Source: Arthrobacter_B sp038069765
Lineage (GTDB): Bacteria > Actinomycetota > Actinomycetes > Actinomycetales > Micrococcaceae
Assembly: GCF_038069765.1 (NCBI RefSeq)
Contig: NZ_JBBPFS010000004.1
Span: forward strand, 124,001 to 188,000
Length of the DNA: 64,000 bases
Reading direction: 5' to 3'
Below the pieces are notes generated by a model. The model was given only the letters and a program-made list of their open reading frames with translations. It did not search any database and had not been told where the DNA came from. Of the stretch, positions 1 through 9,624 are shown in pieces; position 1 is the first letter of the stretch, and every line of letters starts with the position of its first letter. Both the position numbers and the translations under genes were made by a program.

Positions 1-1142
1 ACGTCCCGCTGGCCGTAATGGTGGTCCGCCCCCGCGGCTGGCACCTCCCGGAGAAGCATGTGATGATCGACGGCGAACCGGCCGTGGGCGCATTGGTGGA
101 CTTTGGGCTCCATTTCTTCGCGAACGCGAAGCAGCTGCTCAACAACGGCCAGGGGCCGTACTACTACCTGCCCAAGATGGAGAGCCATCTGGAGGCCCGC
201 CTCTGGAACGACGTATTTACCTTTGCGGAGGACTACCTGGGCGTGCCGCCGGGCAGTATCCGCGCCACCGTGCTGATCGAGACCATTCCAGCCGCCTTTG
301 AAATGGATGAAATCCTCTACGAGCTGCGCGACCACGCTTCGGGCCTGAACGCCGGCCGCTGGGACTACCTGTTCAGCATGATCAAGGTGTTCCGCGACGC
401 CGGCAAGGATTTCCTGCTCCCCGACCGCGCCGATGTCGCCATGACAGCACCGTTCATGCGCGCCTACACCGAGCTGCTGGTGAAGACCTGCCACCGGCGC
501 GGGGCCTTCGCCATGGGCGGGATGGCTGCCTTCATTCCCAACCGCAGGGAACCCGAGACCACCGCCAAAGCGTTCGAGAAGGTCACCGCAGACAAGACCC
601 GTGAAGCCAGGGACGGCTTTGACGGCTCGTGGGTGGCCCACCCGGACATGGTGGACACCTGCCGCGGGGTTTTCGATTCCATCCTGGGGGACAAACCCAA
701 CCAGGTGGACCGGCAGCGCGACGACGTCTCGGTGACGGCCCGGGATCTTCTGGACGTCAGCACGGCCGGCGGGTCCGTCACCGAGGCCGGGCTGCGGTCC
801 AACCTCTACGTGGCAGTGGCCTACACCGCGGTGTGGCTCTCCGGCAACGGCGCGGTGGCCATCCACAACCTGATGGAGGACGCCGCCACCGCTGAGATCT
901 CGCGCTCCCAGGTGTGGCAGCAGGTGCGCAATGCCGTTGTCCTGGAGGACACCGGCACAACGGTGACAAAGGAACTGGTGGAGCGGATCCTTGCCGAAGA
1001 AACCGAGCGGCTGCGCGGCGAGGTCCCCGAAGATATGTTCGCCCGCTACTACGCTCCGGCCAGCCGGCTGATCGCCGACATCAGTCTCTCGGAGGAGTAC
1101 GTCGATTTCCTGACGCTTCCGGCGTACGACCTGATCGACTGA
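1..1142 (+). CDS. aceB: Malate synthase A, C-terminal part (5' end outside window)
   Basis: Condenses glyoxylate with acetyl-CoA to give malate in the glyoxylate shunt (cytoplasm). The reading frame is open from base 3 and reads PLAVMVVRPRGWHLPEKH, so the gene begins upstream of the window; the first internal ATG at 18 is not the start. The Mg-binding glutamate (LIETIPAAFEMDE) and aspartate (NAGRWDYLFS) are both present, 28 residues apart as in the E. coli A-form enzyme. The C-terminal helical plug domain is complete and the gene stops normally at TGA. It converges with the alpha/beta hydrolase gene that ends ten bases later. Confidence 0.95.
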   Translation, partial: VPLAVMVVRPRGWHLPEKHVMIDGEPAVGALVDFGLHFFANAKQLLNNGQGPYYYLPKMESHLEARLWNDVFTFAEDYLGVPPGSIRATVLIETIPAAFEMDEILYELRDHASGLNAGRWDYLFSMIKVFRDAGKDFLLPDRADVAMTAPFMRAYTELLVKTCHRRGAFAMGGMAAFIPNRREPETTAKAFEKVTADKTREARDGFDGSWVAHPDMVDTCRGVFDSILGDKPNQVDRQRDDVSVTARDLLDVSTAGGSVTEAGLRSNLYVAVAYTAVWLSGNGAVAIHNLMEDAATAEISRSQVWQQVRNAVVLEDTGTTVTKELVERILAEETERLRGEVPEDMFARYYAPASRLIADISLSEEYVDFLTLPAYDLID

Positions 1143-1151
1143 GGGCCGCTG

Positions 1152-2204
1152 TTACGCCCCGGCCCGGCAGCCGGGGCGAACAGCGGGCAGATAGCCCCCG
1201 CTCCACCGGGCGACCGCGTCATAGGCCCTGCTGCGGACGGATGGCCCGGACAGGAAGACGTCGTGCAGGGCATCGGTGATTCGGGCCACGGTCACGGTGC
1301 TGCCCAGCGACAGCGCCCGGCGGGCCACCACGTTCACGTCCAGGGCGACGTCGGCTTTTCCCGCCTCCGCTGACCAGCGCGGCTGCAGATAGCTCTTGTC
1401 CGAGAGCAGCACCAGCACGGGAATTTCCAACTGAAGCCCGTTCGATACGATGTCCTGGGCGCGGAAAACCGCGTTCAGGAAGGCCGCAGTCACCGGGAAG
1501 CCCCGGAGCGGGCGCCACTGGAGGTTGTAGGTCCATTCACCGCCGAAGGCCGAGAAAACGGCCCGGGAATAGTTACCCACATCCACCGGGGGAAGCGGGG
1601 CCAGCGGCCGGCGCTGCGCCTCCAGTCCGATCAGCGGCGCGATGACCCGGCGGCCCAGCTCGGTGGCCTGGAATTCGAGCCAGGGGCTGTTGAGCACCAG
1701 CGCCGAGGCGGCAGACGGATGACGGGCCGCCCACAGACTCAGGGTCAGCCCACCCGTCGAGTGGCCCATGAGGATCAGGCTGCGCCCGGCCGCCGCCGCC
1801 GGATCCCCGGGAGGCCCGGCTGCTGCCGCCGCCGGGTCCGGGTGTCCCATTGCGGCGAGCGCGGCGGCAATGTCGTCGTCGTATTCCCCAAGGTCGCTCA
1901 CGTACCCCGGTGTCTGTCCCGGCCGCAGGCTGCGGCCGTAATTGTGCAGGTCCAGGGCATAAAAACGGGCACCGGCTTCCGCCCAGTATTCCGCCAGCTC
2001 GCGTTGAAAAAAGTAGTCGGACCATCCGTGCACGTACAGCACGTCCGCTGCCGCCGATCCCGTTCCCCCGGGAGGGGTGTAGCGGACCAGCGTGGCCGGA
2101 GCACCGCCGGGGAGACCGAGGGTCAGCTGCTCGTATCCGGGCCCGAGGATATCCATGCGCCATCCGGCAGGCCCGCTGCCGGCGGCCTGTTCTGCGTCTG
2201 GCAC
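1152..2204 (-). CDS. Alpha/beta hydrolase, monoacylglycerol-lipase-like
   Basis: A serine hydrolase of the alpha/beta fold, probably acting on a lipid or other ester; the substrate is unknown. The nucleophile elbow is GHSTGG, preceded by the family pattern VHGWSDYFFQRELAEYW and ALDLHNYGRS, as in lysophospholipase/monoacylglycerol-lipase-like proteins. A C-terminal histidine lies in ALHDVFLSG. The frame stays open further upstream. I chose GTG at 2204 because AAGGGA lies six bases before it; an ATG at 2156 (MDILGPGYEQ) is the main alternative. There is no signal peptide. It converges with aceB, and no functional link to it is visible. Confidence 0.8.
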   Translation of the reverse strand: MPDAEQAAGSGPAGWRMDILGPGYEQLTLGLPGGAPATLVRYTPPGGTGSAAADVLYVHGWSDYFFQRELAEYWAEAGARFYALDLHNYGRSLRPGQTPGYVSDLGEYDDDIAAALAAMGHPDPAAAAAGPPGDPAAAAGRSLILMGHSTGGLTLSLWAARHPSAASALVLNSPWLEFQATELGRRVIAPLIGLEAQRRPLAPLPPVDVGNYSRAVFSAFGGEWTYNLQWRPLRGFPVTAAFLNAVFRAQDIVSNGLQLEIPVLVLLSDKSYLQPRWSAEAGKADVALDVNVVARRALSLGSTVTVARITDALHDVFLSGPSVRSRAYDAVARWSGGYLPAVRPGCRAGA

Positions 2205-2353
2205 TGGGTTCCCTTCGTCTGCCTGCGGGCGGAAGGCCGGGCAGTTACCCTCCATGCTTCCGTGCGGCCGCTGCCCGGTCAACGCAGCAGGCACGGGAGG
2301 CAGCGCTGCCGCCGCATGCACCCGGATCGGCGGATGTTTGGCAAGATGGCAGC

Positions 2354-2839
2354 ATGACTCCGAGCCCTCACCACACGCCCGCTCTTCCGGCCCAGGAAGT
2401 GCGGGCCCTGGCCCGCGCCCTCTCCGCCGGGGATGTCACCGTTTTCGTCGACGGAACGGCGCTGCGCCTGCCGTCCGCCGCGCGGGATGCCGTGCTTGAT
2501 GTGCTGGCCCGGCTGGGTCGCGGCGAGTCCGTCTCCGTGAGCTCCGGCGCCGGATCCCCGGCCGCTGCCGTGCCGGCCGAAGCCCCGGCCGCCGACGCTG
2601 CTCCCGCGGGAGCAGGAACGCGGGAACCAACGGCCCGCAACGGCTCAAACATGCCGCTGCTGACGACGTCGCAGGCTGCAGCTGCGGCCGGAATCTCGCA
2701 CACCTACCTGCGCAACCTGACCGACGCCGGCATCATCCCCGTCGAATACCGCGGTACCCACCGCCGCATCCGCCTGTCCGACGTCGAGGCGTGGCTCGAA
2801 GAGCAGCAGGCCAAGTCCGCCCGGGGGCAGCAGGGTTGA
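2354..2839 (+). CDS. Excisionase/MerR-type helix-turn-helix DNA-binding protein
   Basis: A 161-residue DNA-binding protein. The C-terminal third (LLTTSQAAAAAGISHTYLRN, then GTHRRIRLSDVEAWLEEQ) is a classic excisionase-family winged HTH. The N-terminal half (VRALARALSAGDVTVFVDGT) resembles the antitoxin-like proteins that usually precede a PIN-domain toxin. A low-complexity Ala/Pro linker joins the two. No PIN toxin follows: the next gene is ald, with its start about 90 bases downstream, so this looks like an orphan antitoxin-type regulator. The ATG at 2354 lacks a strong ribosome binding site, but the protein family starts here. Confidence 0.75.
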   Translation: MTPSPHHTPALPAQEVRALARALSAGDVTVFVDGTALRLPSAARDAVLDVLARLGRGESVSVSSGAGSPAAAVPAEAPAADAAPAGAGTREPTARNGSNMPLLTTSQAAAAAGISHTYLRNLTDAGIIPVEYRGTHRRIRLSDVEAWLEEQQAKSARGQQG

Positions 2840-2929
2840 CCGCCGGGAGCAGTGACCCGCGCCACTCCCCTATGCTGGTGGGAACCCGGCGGAGATCCCG
2901 CCGTACCTGAGATTGTTTTGGAGCCAGCT

Positions 2930-4048
2930 GTGATCATCGGTATCCCCAAGGAAATCAAGAACAACGAGTTTCGCGTTGCCATCACGGCTTCCGGCGTCCA
3001 CGAGTTCAAGACGCGCGGGCACACGGTGCTCATTGAGTCAGGGGCCGGTTCCGGGTCCGGCATCAGCGACGCCGAGTACGCAGCCGCCGGTGCCCGCATC
3101 CTCGATTCCGCCGACGACGTCTGGAATGAGGCCTCGCTCGTCCTGAAGGTGAAGGAACCGATTCCTGCCGAATACCGGTACTTCCGGCCGGACCTGGTGC
3201 TTTTCACGTACCTGCACCTCGCTGCCGCACCGGAGCTGACCCGCGCGCTGATGGACTCGGGCATGACGGCCATCGCCTATGAAACCGTGCAGGAAGGGCG
3301 CCTGCTGCCGCTGCTGGCACCCATGTCGGAGGTTGCCGGCAGGCTGTCGGTGCAGGTGGGCGCGCAGTGCCTGACCTCCCCGGCCGGCGGCCCCGGGCTG
3401 CTCCTGGGCGGCGTTCCCGGTGTCCGGCCGGCAAAGGTGGTGGTGCTCGGCGCCGGAGTCGCCGGCACCAACGCCGTGGCGGGCGCAGTCGGCTCCCATG
3501 CCGACGTCGCGGTCCTGGACATCAACATTGACCGGCTGCGCCAGCTTGACGCGCAGTATGCCGGCCGGATCCGCACCGTGGCCTCGAATGCCTTCGAAAT
3601 TGAACGGGCCCTGCTCGACGCCGATCTGGTGATCGGTTCGGTCCTCATCCCCGGCGCCCGCGCACCCAAGCTGGTCAGCAACGACATGGTGTCCCGGATG
3701 AAGCCCGGCAGCGTCCTGGTGGACATCGCCGTGGACCAGGGCGGGTGCTTCGAGGACACCCGGCCCACCACGCATCAGGACCCTACCTACCGGGTTCACG
3801 GCTCCCTGTTCTACTGCGTGGCCAACATGCCCGGCGCGGTTCCGAACACCTCCACCTATGCCCTGACAAACGTGACCCTCCCGTACGCCGTCGCCCTGGC
3901 TGACCGCGGAGTGCGGGGCGCCTTTAGCTCGTCGGGCGCGCTGGCCCGCGGCCTGAACATTGCCGGCGGCAAAGTTGCCCACGCCTCCGTGTCGCAGGCG
4001 CACGGGCTGGAGCTGGTGGAGGACTGGACGCAGCTGGTGCCGGCTTAG
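2930..4048 (+). CDS. ald: Alanine dehydrogenase
   Basis: NAD-dependent reversible deamination of L-alanine to pyruvate and ammonia (cytoplasm). The 372-residue length matches the family. The N-terminus IIGIPKEIKNNEFRVAIT, the substrate-site segment TYLHLAAAPELT, the Rossmann motif VLGAGVAGTNAV and the catalytic region VDIAVDQGGCFEDTRPTTH are all intact. The start is the GTG at 2930, with GGAG seven bases upstream; the ATG-less extension to 2852 is not conserved. It stands alone after the HTH gene and converges with the GAF-ANTAR gene across a strong inverted repeat. Confidence 0.96.
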   Translation: MIIGIPKEIKNNEFRVAITASGVHEFKTRGHTVLIESGAGSGSGISDAEYAAAGARILDSADDVWNEASLVLKVKEPIPAEYRYFRPDLVLFTYLHLAAAPELTRALMDSGMTAIAYETVQEGRLLPLLAPMSEVAGRLSVQVGAQCLTSPAGGPGLLLGGVPGVRPAKVVVLGAGVAGTNAVAGAVGSHADVAVLDINIDRLRQLDAQYAGRIRTVASNAFEIERALLDADLVIGSVLIPGARAPKLVSNDMVSRMKPGSVLVDIAVDQGGCFEDTRPTTHQDPTYRVHGSLFYCVANMPGAVPNTSTYALTNVTLPYAVALADRGVRGAFSSSGALARGLNIAGGKVAHASVSQAHGLELVEDWTQLVPA

Positions 4049-4053
4049 CGGCC

Positions 4054-4124
4054 CGGGCGCTGCCGCCGGGCAGCGGCGCGCGGCGGCAGTGCCGCCAACC
4101 GGCGGCAACCGGCGGCAGCGCCCG
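4054..4124. terminator. Bidirectional GC-rich terminator between ald and the GAF-ANTAR gene
   Basis: Perfect 16-base arms (4054-4069 and 4109-4124) enclose a second perfect hairpin, GGCGGC-agt-GCCGCC (4082-4096). It lies exactly between two convergent stop codons. There is no T-run, as is common in high-GC actinobacteria. Confidence 0.6.
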
Positions 4125-4889
4125 TCAACCGGCGGTGAAGTGGGTGGTGCCGGGCTCTCCGTTCAGGCGTCCGACAATCTCCCCGGCCAGGTCCCGGACC
4201 TTAATGTTGCGCCCGTTGGAGGCCCGGCGCAGGGTCTCGAAGGCCTCCTGCTGGGTGCACCGGTTCTGGCCCATGATGATTCCGACCGCAAGGTCAATGT
4301 CGGTCCGGGACGCGAGCACTGCCTGGAGGTCCTCAACCGTTGCGGCGTGCTGCGACACGCGAACTGCGAGCAGCAGGGCGTGGGAGGCTTCGGCGGCATA
4401 GGTGCGGGCCACCCGGCGGAACTCCTCGTCGAAGACGTCCGAATCCTTGGCATAAAAATTCATGGCGGCCTTGGCCTGTCCGCCCAGTCGCAGCGGAACC
4501 GAGTACATGGAGCGGATACCGCGGTCCCGGATGTGCTCCATGTACTCCGGCCAGCGCGCGTCGGCGGCGGCGTTGGCAACATGGACCTCGTCCTCAATCC
4601 GGATCGCGTGCAGGCATGGCCCGTCGCCGAAGGCGTACTGGATTTCATCCATCTGCAGTGCTTCACTGTCGCTGCTGGCCACTGTAAACCGGTGGTCGCG
4701 CGAGCGCTGCAGGGTGATGCCGCAGTAGGTGGTCCCCCGCGAGGAGAGGGAGGATGCGGTCAGCACGGCGAGGGCCTGCAGGAAGTCCTGCACGTCCTCA
4801 TGGTGCACCAGGAGGTCCTGGAGCTGTGTCCACGAAACGGAATCGGTCTTCTGGTCTTCCACGCTGTTCCTGCCTTTAATTCCGGTCAT
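4125..4889 (-). CDS. GAF and ANTAR domain-containing regulator
   Basis: A 254-residue sensor-antiterminator protein. The GAF domain covers about residues 20-165 (FGDGPCLHAIRIEDEVHVAN, RSMYSVPLRLGGQAKAAMNF). The ANTAR RNA-binding domain follows at about 180-240 (DIDLAVGIIMGQNRCTQQEA, then LRRASNGRNIKVRDLAGEIV). ANTAR domains bind paired hairpins in mRNA leaders and prevent termination; the GAF ligand is unknown. It is monocistronic. A GAF protein with the same domain pattern begins at 63526, so the genome carries at least two. Confidence 0.93.
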   Translation of the reverse strand: MTGIKGRNSVEDQKTDSVSWTQLQDLLVHHEDVQDFLQALAVLTASSLSSRGTTYCGITLQRSRDHRFTVASSDSEALQMDEIQYAFGDGPCLHAIRIEDEVHVANAAADARWPEYMEHIRDRGIRSMYSVPLRLGGQAKAAMNFYAKDSDVFDEEFRRVARTYAAEASHALLLAVRVSQHAATVEDLQAVLASRTDIDLAVGIIMGQNRCTQQEAFETLRRASNGRNIKVRDLAGEIVGRLNGEPGTTHFTAG

Positions 4890-5008
4890 TCAACGCCGCC
4901 GGCCCGGCCCGGTCCGGAATTGTTCGGACCGACGTTCGATATTACGATAAGAACCTCACGGTCAAGACGCGGCCATGGCTTTCTGCGAACCCCCAGCAGA
5001 GGACAACC

Positions 5009-5200
5009 ATGGATTCCGCAGTTCAACTCCCCGTCTGCCGTCAGTGCGGCGTGGACGATTACCTTATTTTCGAGTTCTTCACGCCTGCCTCGGACGGCGT
5101 TCCCGGGACGGTCAGCTACACGTGCTCCGCGTGCGATTCCTTTGCGGGCCACGAGGTTCCTTCCAATTGGACTCCCCCGGGGTGGCACCGTGAGCCCTGA
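5009..5200 (+). CDS. Small zinc-ribbon-like protein
   Basis: A 63-residue protein of unknown function with two CxxC knuckles, LPVCRQCGVDD and SYTCSACDSF, 28 residues apart. That spacing suits a single zinc ribbon. AGAGGA precedes the ATG. Its stop overlaps the GTG start of the MarR-like gene by 11 bases, which suggests translational coupling. No signal peptide is present. Confidence 0.7.
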   Translation: MDSAVQLPVCRQCGVDDYLIFEFFTPASDGVPGTVSYTCSACDSFAGHEVPSNWTPPGWHREP

Positions 5201-5621
5201 CCAGATGTCGGCCGACCCCGGTTACGTTCCGCGGCTGCTCGCTGCGGCCGCCTTCGTCACCAGGCGGGCCACCGACGAGTCCCTGACTGAACTCCGTCTG
5301 ACCCAGGAGCGCAGCGCCATTCTGGCCATTCTCTCTTCACTGTGCACCAATGAGCAGACGCTGGCCGAAACCTCGGGGCTGGAACCCGCGTGCGTCCGCG
5401 ACTGCGTGCAGGCCCTTGAGGGCTGCGGCTATGCCGCGGCCGAACCCCGCGGCCGGTGGACCATCACCGCGGCCGGCGCCGAAATCCGCCGGCAGGCCGA
5501 ACAGGCGGAAGCCCGGCTGCTGGCGGGCGGCAACGACGACGGCCTCCGGCAGGAGCTTTCCTCCCTGATCCGGGCGCTCGCTCCTCGGCCCCGGCGCCCC
5601 GGGGCCTCCCGGCTGCCCTAG
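5190..5621 (+). CDS. MarR-like winged-helix regulator
   Basis: A 143-residue probable transcription factor. The segment LTQERSAILAILSSLCTNEQ, followed by TLAETSGLEPACVRDCVQAL and a wing-like GYAAAEPRGRWTITAAG, has the layout of a MarR/HTH DNA-binding domain. The C-terminus is a basic, proline-rich tail. The start is GTG at 5190 inside the zinc-ribbon gene, so the two are probably cotranslated. The target is unknown. KatE converges from the other side of a terminator, so no promoter is shared. Confidence 0.7.
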   Translation: MSPDQMSADPGYVPRLLAAAAFVTRRATDESLTELRLTQERSAILAILSSLCTNEQTLAETSGLEPACVRDCVQALEGCGYAAAEPRGRWTITAAGAEIRRQAEQAEARLLAGGNDDGLRQELSSLIRALAPRPRRPGASRLP

Positions 5622-5648
5622 CGCCGCATCTCGCGCAAGGGTCCTGCA

Positions 5649-5694
5649 CACAAGGGGAGGCCCCGGTGGTAATCCACCGGGTCCTCCCCTTGTG
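5649..5694. terminator. Bidirectional terminator between the MarR-like gene and katE
   Basis: A long inverted repeat, CACAAGGGGAGG...CCTCCCCTTGTG, with one mismatch in the stem and a TAAT loop. It lies between convergent stop codons and is followed by ATTTCTTCT on the plus strand. Confidence 0.85.
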
Positions 5695-5704
5695 ATTTCT
5701 TCTG

Positions 5705-7924
<2,220 letters not shown>

Positions 7925-8021
7925 GTAGCCTCCATCGTTTTCGGGACCGGGGGGCCGCCGGACTGCAGCGGCCATTCCCCCACCCTACTCAATTAGTAAG
8001 CCTACTGACACTTTCGTCTCA

Positions 8022-8624
8022 TCACCCCGCGGCGGAGCCCGCCACCGAGGCCACCAGGACCTCCCAGCCGGCGGTGATTCTTTCCAGGGACATTCCCGCC
8101 GTCCGGTGCAGGTGCAGCAGCAGCCCGGCGTCAAGGAAAGCTTCCAGCTGGTACGCGGTCAGCTCCGGATCATGCACCGGGACTGCGGAAAGGAGCATTG
8201 TGAGGTGGGCGAGCTCAAGGCGGCGCGTCGGGTGGCGGTAATGCGTGAAGGTGCCCACATCGGCGGCGCGCCGCAGCTCCCCGGTAATCTCCAGTGCCCG
8301 GATCCTGGCCCCTCCGAAAGCATGGAGGCGTTCCAGCGGCGGCGCTCCCGGCCCCAGCGGAGCCGGTCCCCGCATGTAGCTCTCCTGGAAATCACGCTGG
8401 GCGTGGTCAAGGAGGGCCTGCATCAGTCCTGACCGGCTGCCGAAGCGCCGGAAGACGGTCCCTTTCCCCACTCCCGCACGCCGCGCAAGATCGTCCATGG
8501 TCAGGGCATCCACGCCGCGCTCCGACAGAATCGCAAGCGCTGTTTCCAGCAGCAACCGGCGGTTGCGGGCAGCATCGAGGCGTTCCTCGCCGCTGGCTCC
8601 GCCGTCCTGTCCGCTCACATGCAT
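8022..8624 (-). CDS. TetR-family transcriptional regulator
   Basis: A 200-residue repressor. The N-terminal HTH reads LLLETALAILSERGVDALTM, then DDLARRAGVGKGTVFRRFGS. The C-terminal ligand domain (LTAYQLEAFLDAGLLLHLHR) resembles the SbtR-type C domain. The start is ATG at 8624, where the HTH is at the usual distance from the N-terminus; the frame is open further but not conserved. The gene is divergent from an FMN reductase. A palindrome, CCCGTACGGG, sits 15 bases upstream of the start and is a likely autoregulatory operator. A close copy lies in front of the 2-oxoacid dehydrogenase operon at 26.1 kb. Confidence 0.9.
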   Translation of the reverse strand: MHVSGQDGGASGEERLDAARNRRLLLETALAILSERGVDALTMDDLARRAGVGKGTVFRRFGSRSGLMQALLDHAQRDFQESYMRGPAPLGPGAPPLERLHAFGGARIRALEITGELRRAADVGTFTHYRHPTRRLELAHLTMLLSAVPVHDPELTAYQLEAFLDAGLLLHLHRTAGMSLERITAGWEVLVASVAGSAAG

Positions 8625-8636
8625 GCGGGCCAGTCT

Positions 8637-8655
8637 AACCCGTACGGGAATATAT
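8637..8655. promoter_or_regulatory. Candidate TetR operator (CCCGTACGGG)
   Basis: A perfect 10-base palindrome at 8639-8648, flanked by AATATATCC, in the divergent tetR/FMN-reductase promoter. Read on the minus strand it gives ATATATTCCCGTACGGG, almost identical to the site at 26112-26129. The shared sequence suggests one regulator binds both. Confidence 0.55.
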
Positions 8656-8730
8656 CCGGACCGCAGTCCGTTTAGAGTGGGAGAAGAACAAACCGTGTCC
8701 GGACCGGGCGCGTCCCACAGAGGAGTTTTC

Positions 8731-9291
8731 TTGAGCACTACAGTACTTACCCTGGTCGGCAGCCTTCGCGCCGGCTCGGTCAACCGCCAGCTCGCCGAAA
8801 CCGCCGCCGTGACGGCGGGAGACGACGTCGAGATTGTGATCTTTGACCGTATCGGCCACATCCCGTTCTACAACGAGGATATTGACGTTGACGGCTCCGT
8901 GCCCGAGGCCGCAGCTGAGCTGCGTGCTGCCGCAGCTTCGACTGACGCCCTCCTGCTGGTGTGCCCGGAATACAACGGCACCATGCCGGCCGTCCTGAAG
9001 AACGCGATTGACTGGCTCTCCCGCCCCTTCGGCACGAGCGCCATCTCCGGTACCCCCGCCGCCGTCATTGGATCGGCCTTCGGCCAGTTCGGCGGAGTCT
9101 GGGCGCACGACGACGCACGGAAGTCCCTGGGAATTGCCGGCGCGCGCGTGGTCGAGGACGTCCGCCTTTCAATTGGCGGCTCCGTTTCGCGCTTCGCCGA
9201 GATCCATCCTAAGGATGACGCTGAGGTAGTTGAGCAGCTCCGCGACGTCATCTCGACACTGGCAGCAGAAGCGGCACCCACCGCTGCCTAA
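8731..9291 (+). CDS. NADPH-dependent FMN reductase family protein
   Basis: A 186-residue flavodoxin-fold oxidoreductase of the chromate/quinone/azo-reductase type. GSLRAGSVNRQLAE forms the FMN phosphate loop, and PEYNGTMPAVLKNAIDW is the family signature. The start is TTG at 8731, with AGGAG five bases upstream; homologues begin with the same STTVLTLVGS. It is divergent from tetR, which probably controls it through the palindrome between them. It may relieve quinone or redox stress; the substrate is not readable from the sequence. Confidence 0.92.
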   Translation: MSTTVLTLVGSLRAGSVNRQLAETAAVTAGDDVEIVIFDRIGHIPFYNEDIDVDGSVPEAAAELRAAAASTDALLLVCPEYNGTMPAVLKNAIDWLSRPFGTSAISGTPAAVIGSAFGQFGGVWAHDDARKSLGIAGARVVEDVRLSIGGSVSRFAEIHPKDDAEVVEQLRDVISTLAAEAAPTAA

Positions 9292-9330
9292 CTGCCGGCC
9301 GGCGCAACGCAGCTAGCTGAATCACCGAAT

Positions 9331-9375
9331 ACACGGAAGGAACGGCCTCACCCGGTGAGGCCGTTCCTTCCGTGT
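9331..9375. terminator. Strong bidirectional terminator hairpin
   Basis: Two perfectly complementary 22-base arms (9331-9352, 9354-9375) separate the convergent FMN-reductase gene and the SpaB_C operon. No long T-run follows. Confidence 0.85.
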
Positions 9376-9407
9376 GTGCGTTTACCTGAGGATTCCCGGG
9401 CACCGCG

Positions 9408-9599
9408 CTAGTCCCAAAACCCCCCGGCCCAGGCTGCGTCACGCAGGTAGTCCCGGGCGGGGCCGACATTCCACAACTCCCCCTGTGACTCGACCATGCC
9501 CTGGTCCCGCAGGACGTCCACGACATCTTCGGAGCAGCCCAGGACCTCCGACAGATCCCGGGAATCCGCCGCTACTACCAGCTCGTCACGATGTGCCAC
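9408..9599 (-). CDS. Small acidic protein in the SpaB_C operon
   Basis: A 63-residue protein of unknown function. It starts with GTG at 9599, preceded by AAGGGA at a seven-base distance, and begins 25 bases after the stop of the SpaB_C-like gene. The middle (RDLSEVLGCSEDVVDVLRDQ, then GMVESQGELWNVGPARDYL) reads like a small HTH. The C-terminus is aromatic, DAAWAGGFWD. Possible roles are an accessory protein, a recognition element or a substrate peptide for the SpaB_C protein. A precursor role is not favoured, because there is no leader/core division and few Ser, Thr or Cys residues. No similar gene accompanies the second SpaB_C copy at 62.4 kb. Confidence 0.65.
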   Translation of the reverse strand: MAHRDELVVAADSRDLSEVLGCSEDVVDVLRDQGMVESQGELWNVGPARDYLRDAAWAGGFWD

Positions 9600-9624
9600 T
9601 GCAGATTCCCTTCTTTGTGCGCCC

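Noticed and set aside
2354..2839. Toxin-antitoxin module
   Set aside because: The HTH protein resembles antitoxins, but no PIN or other toxin gene is adjacent.
7993..8008. TTAGTAAGCCTACTGA upstream of katE as an operator
   Set aside because: Only a partial palindrome (12 of 16 positions), with no second copy found, so it is too weak to annotate.
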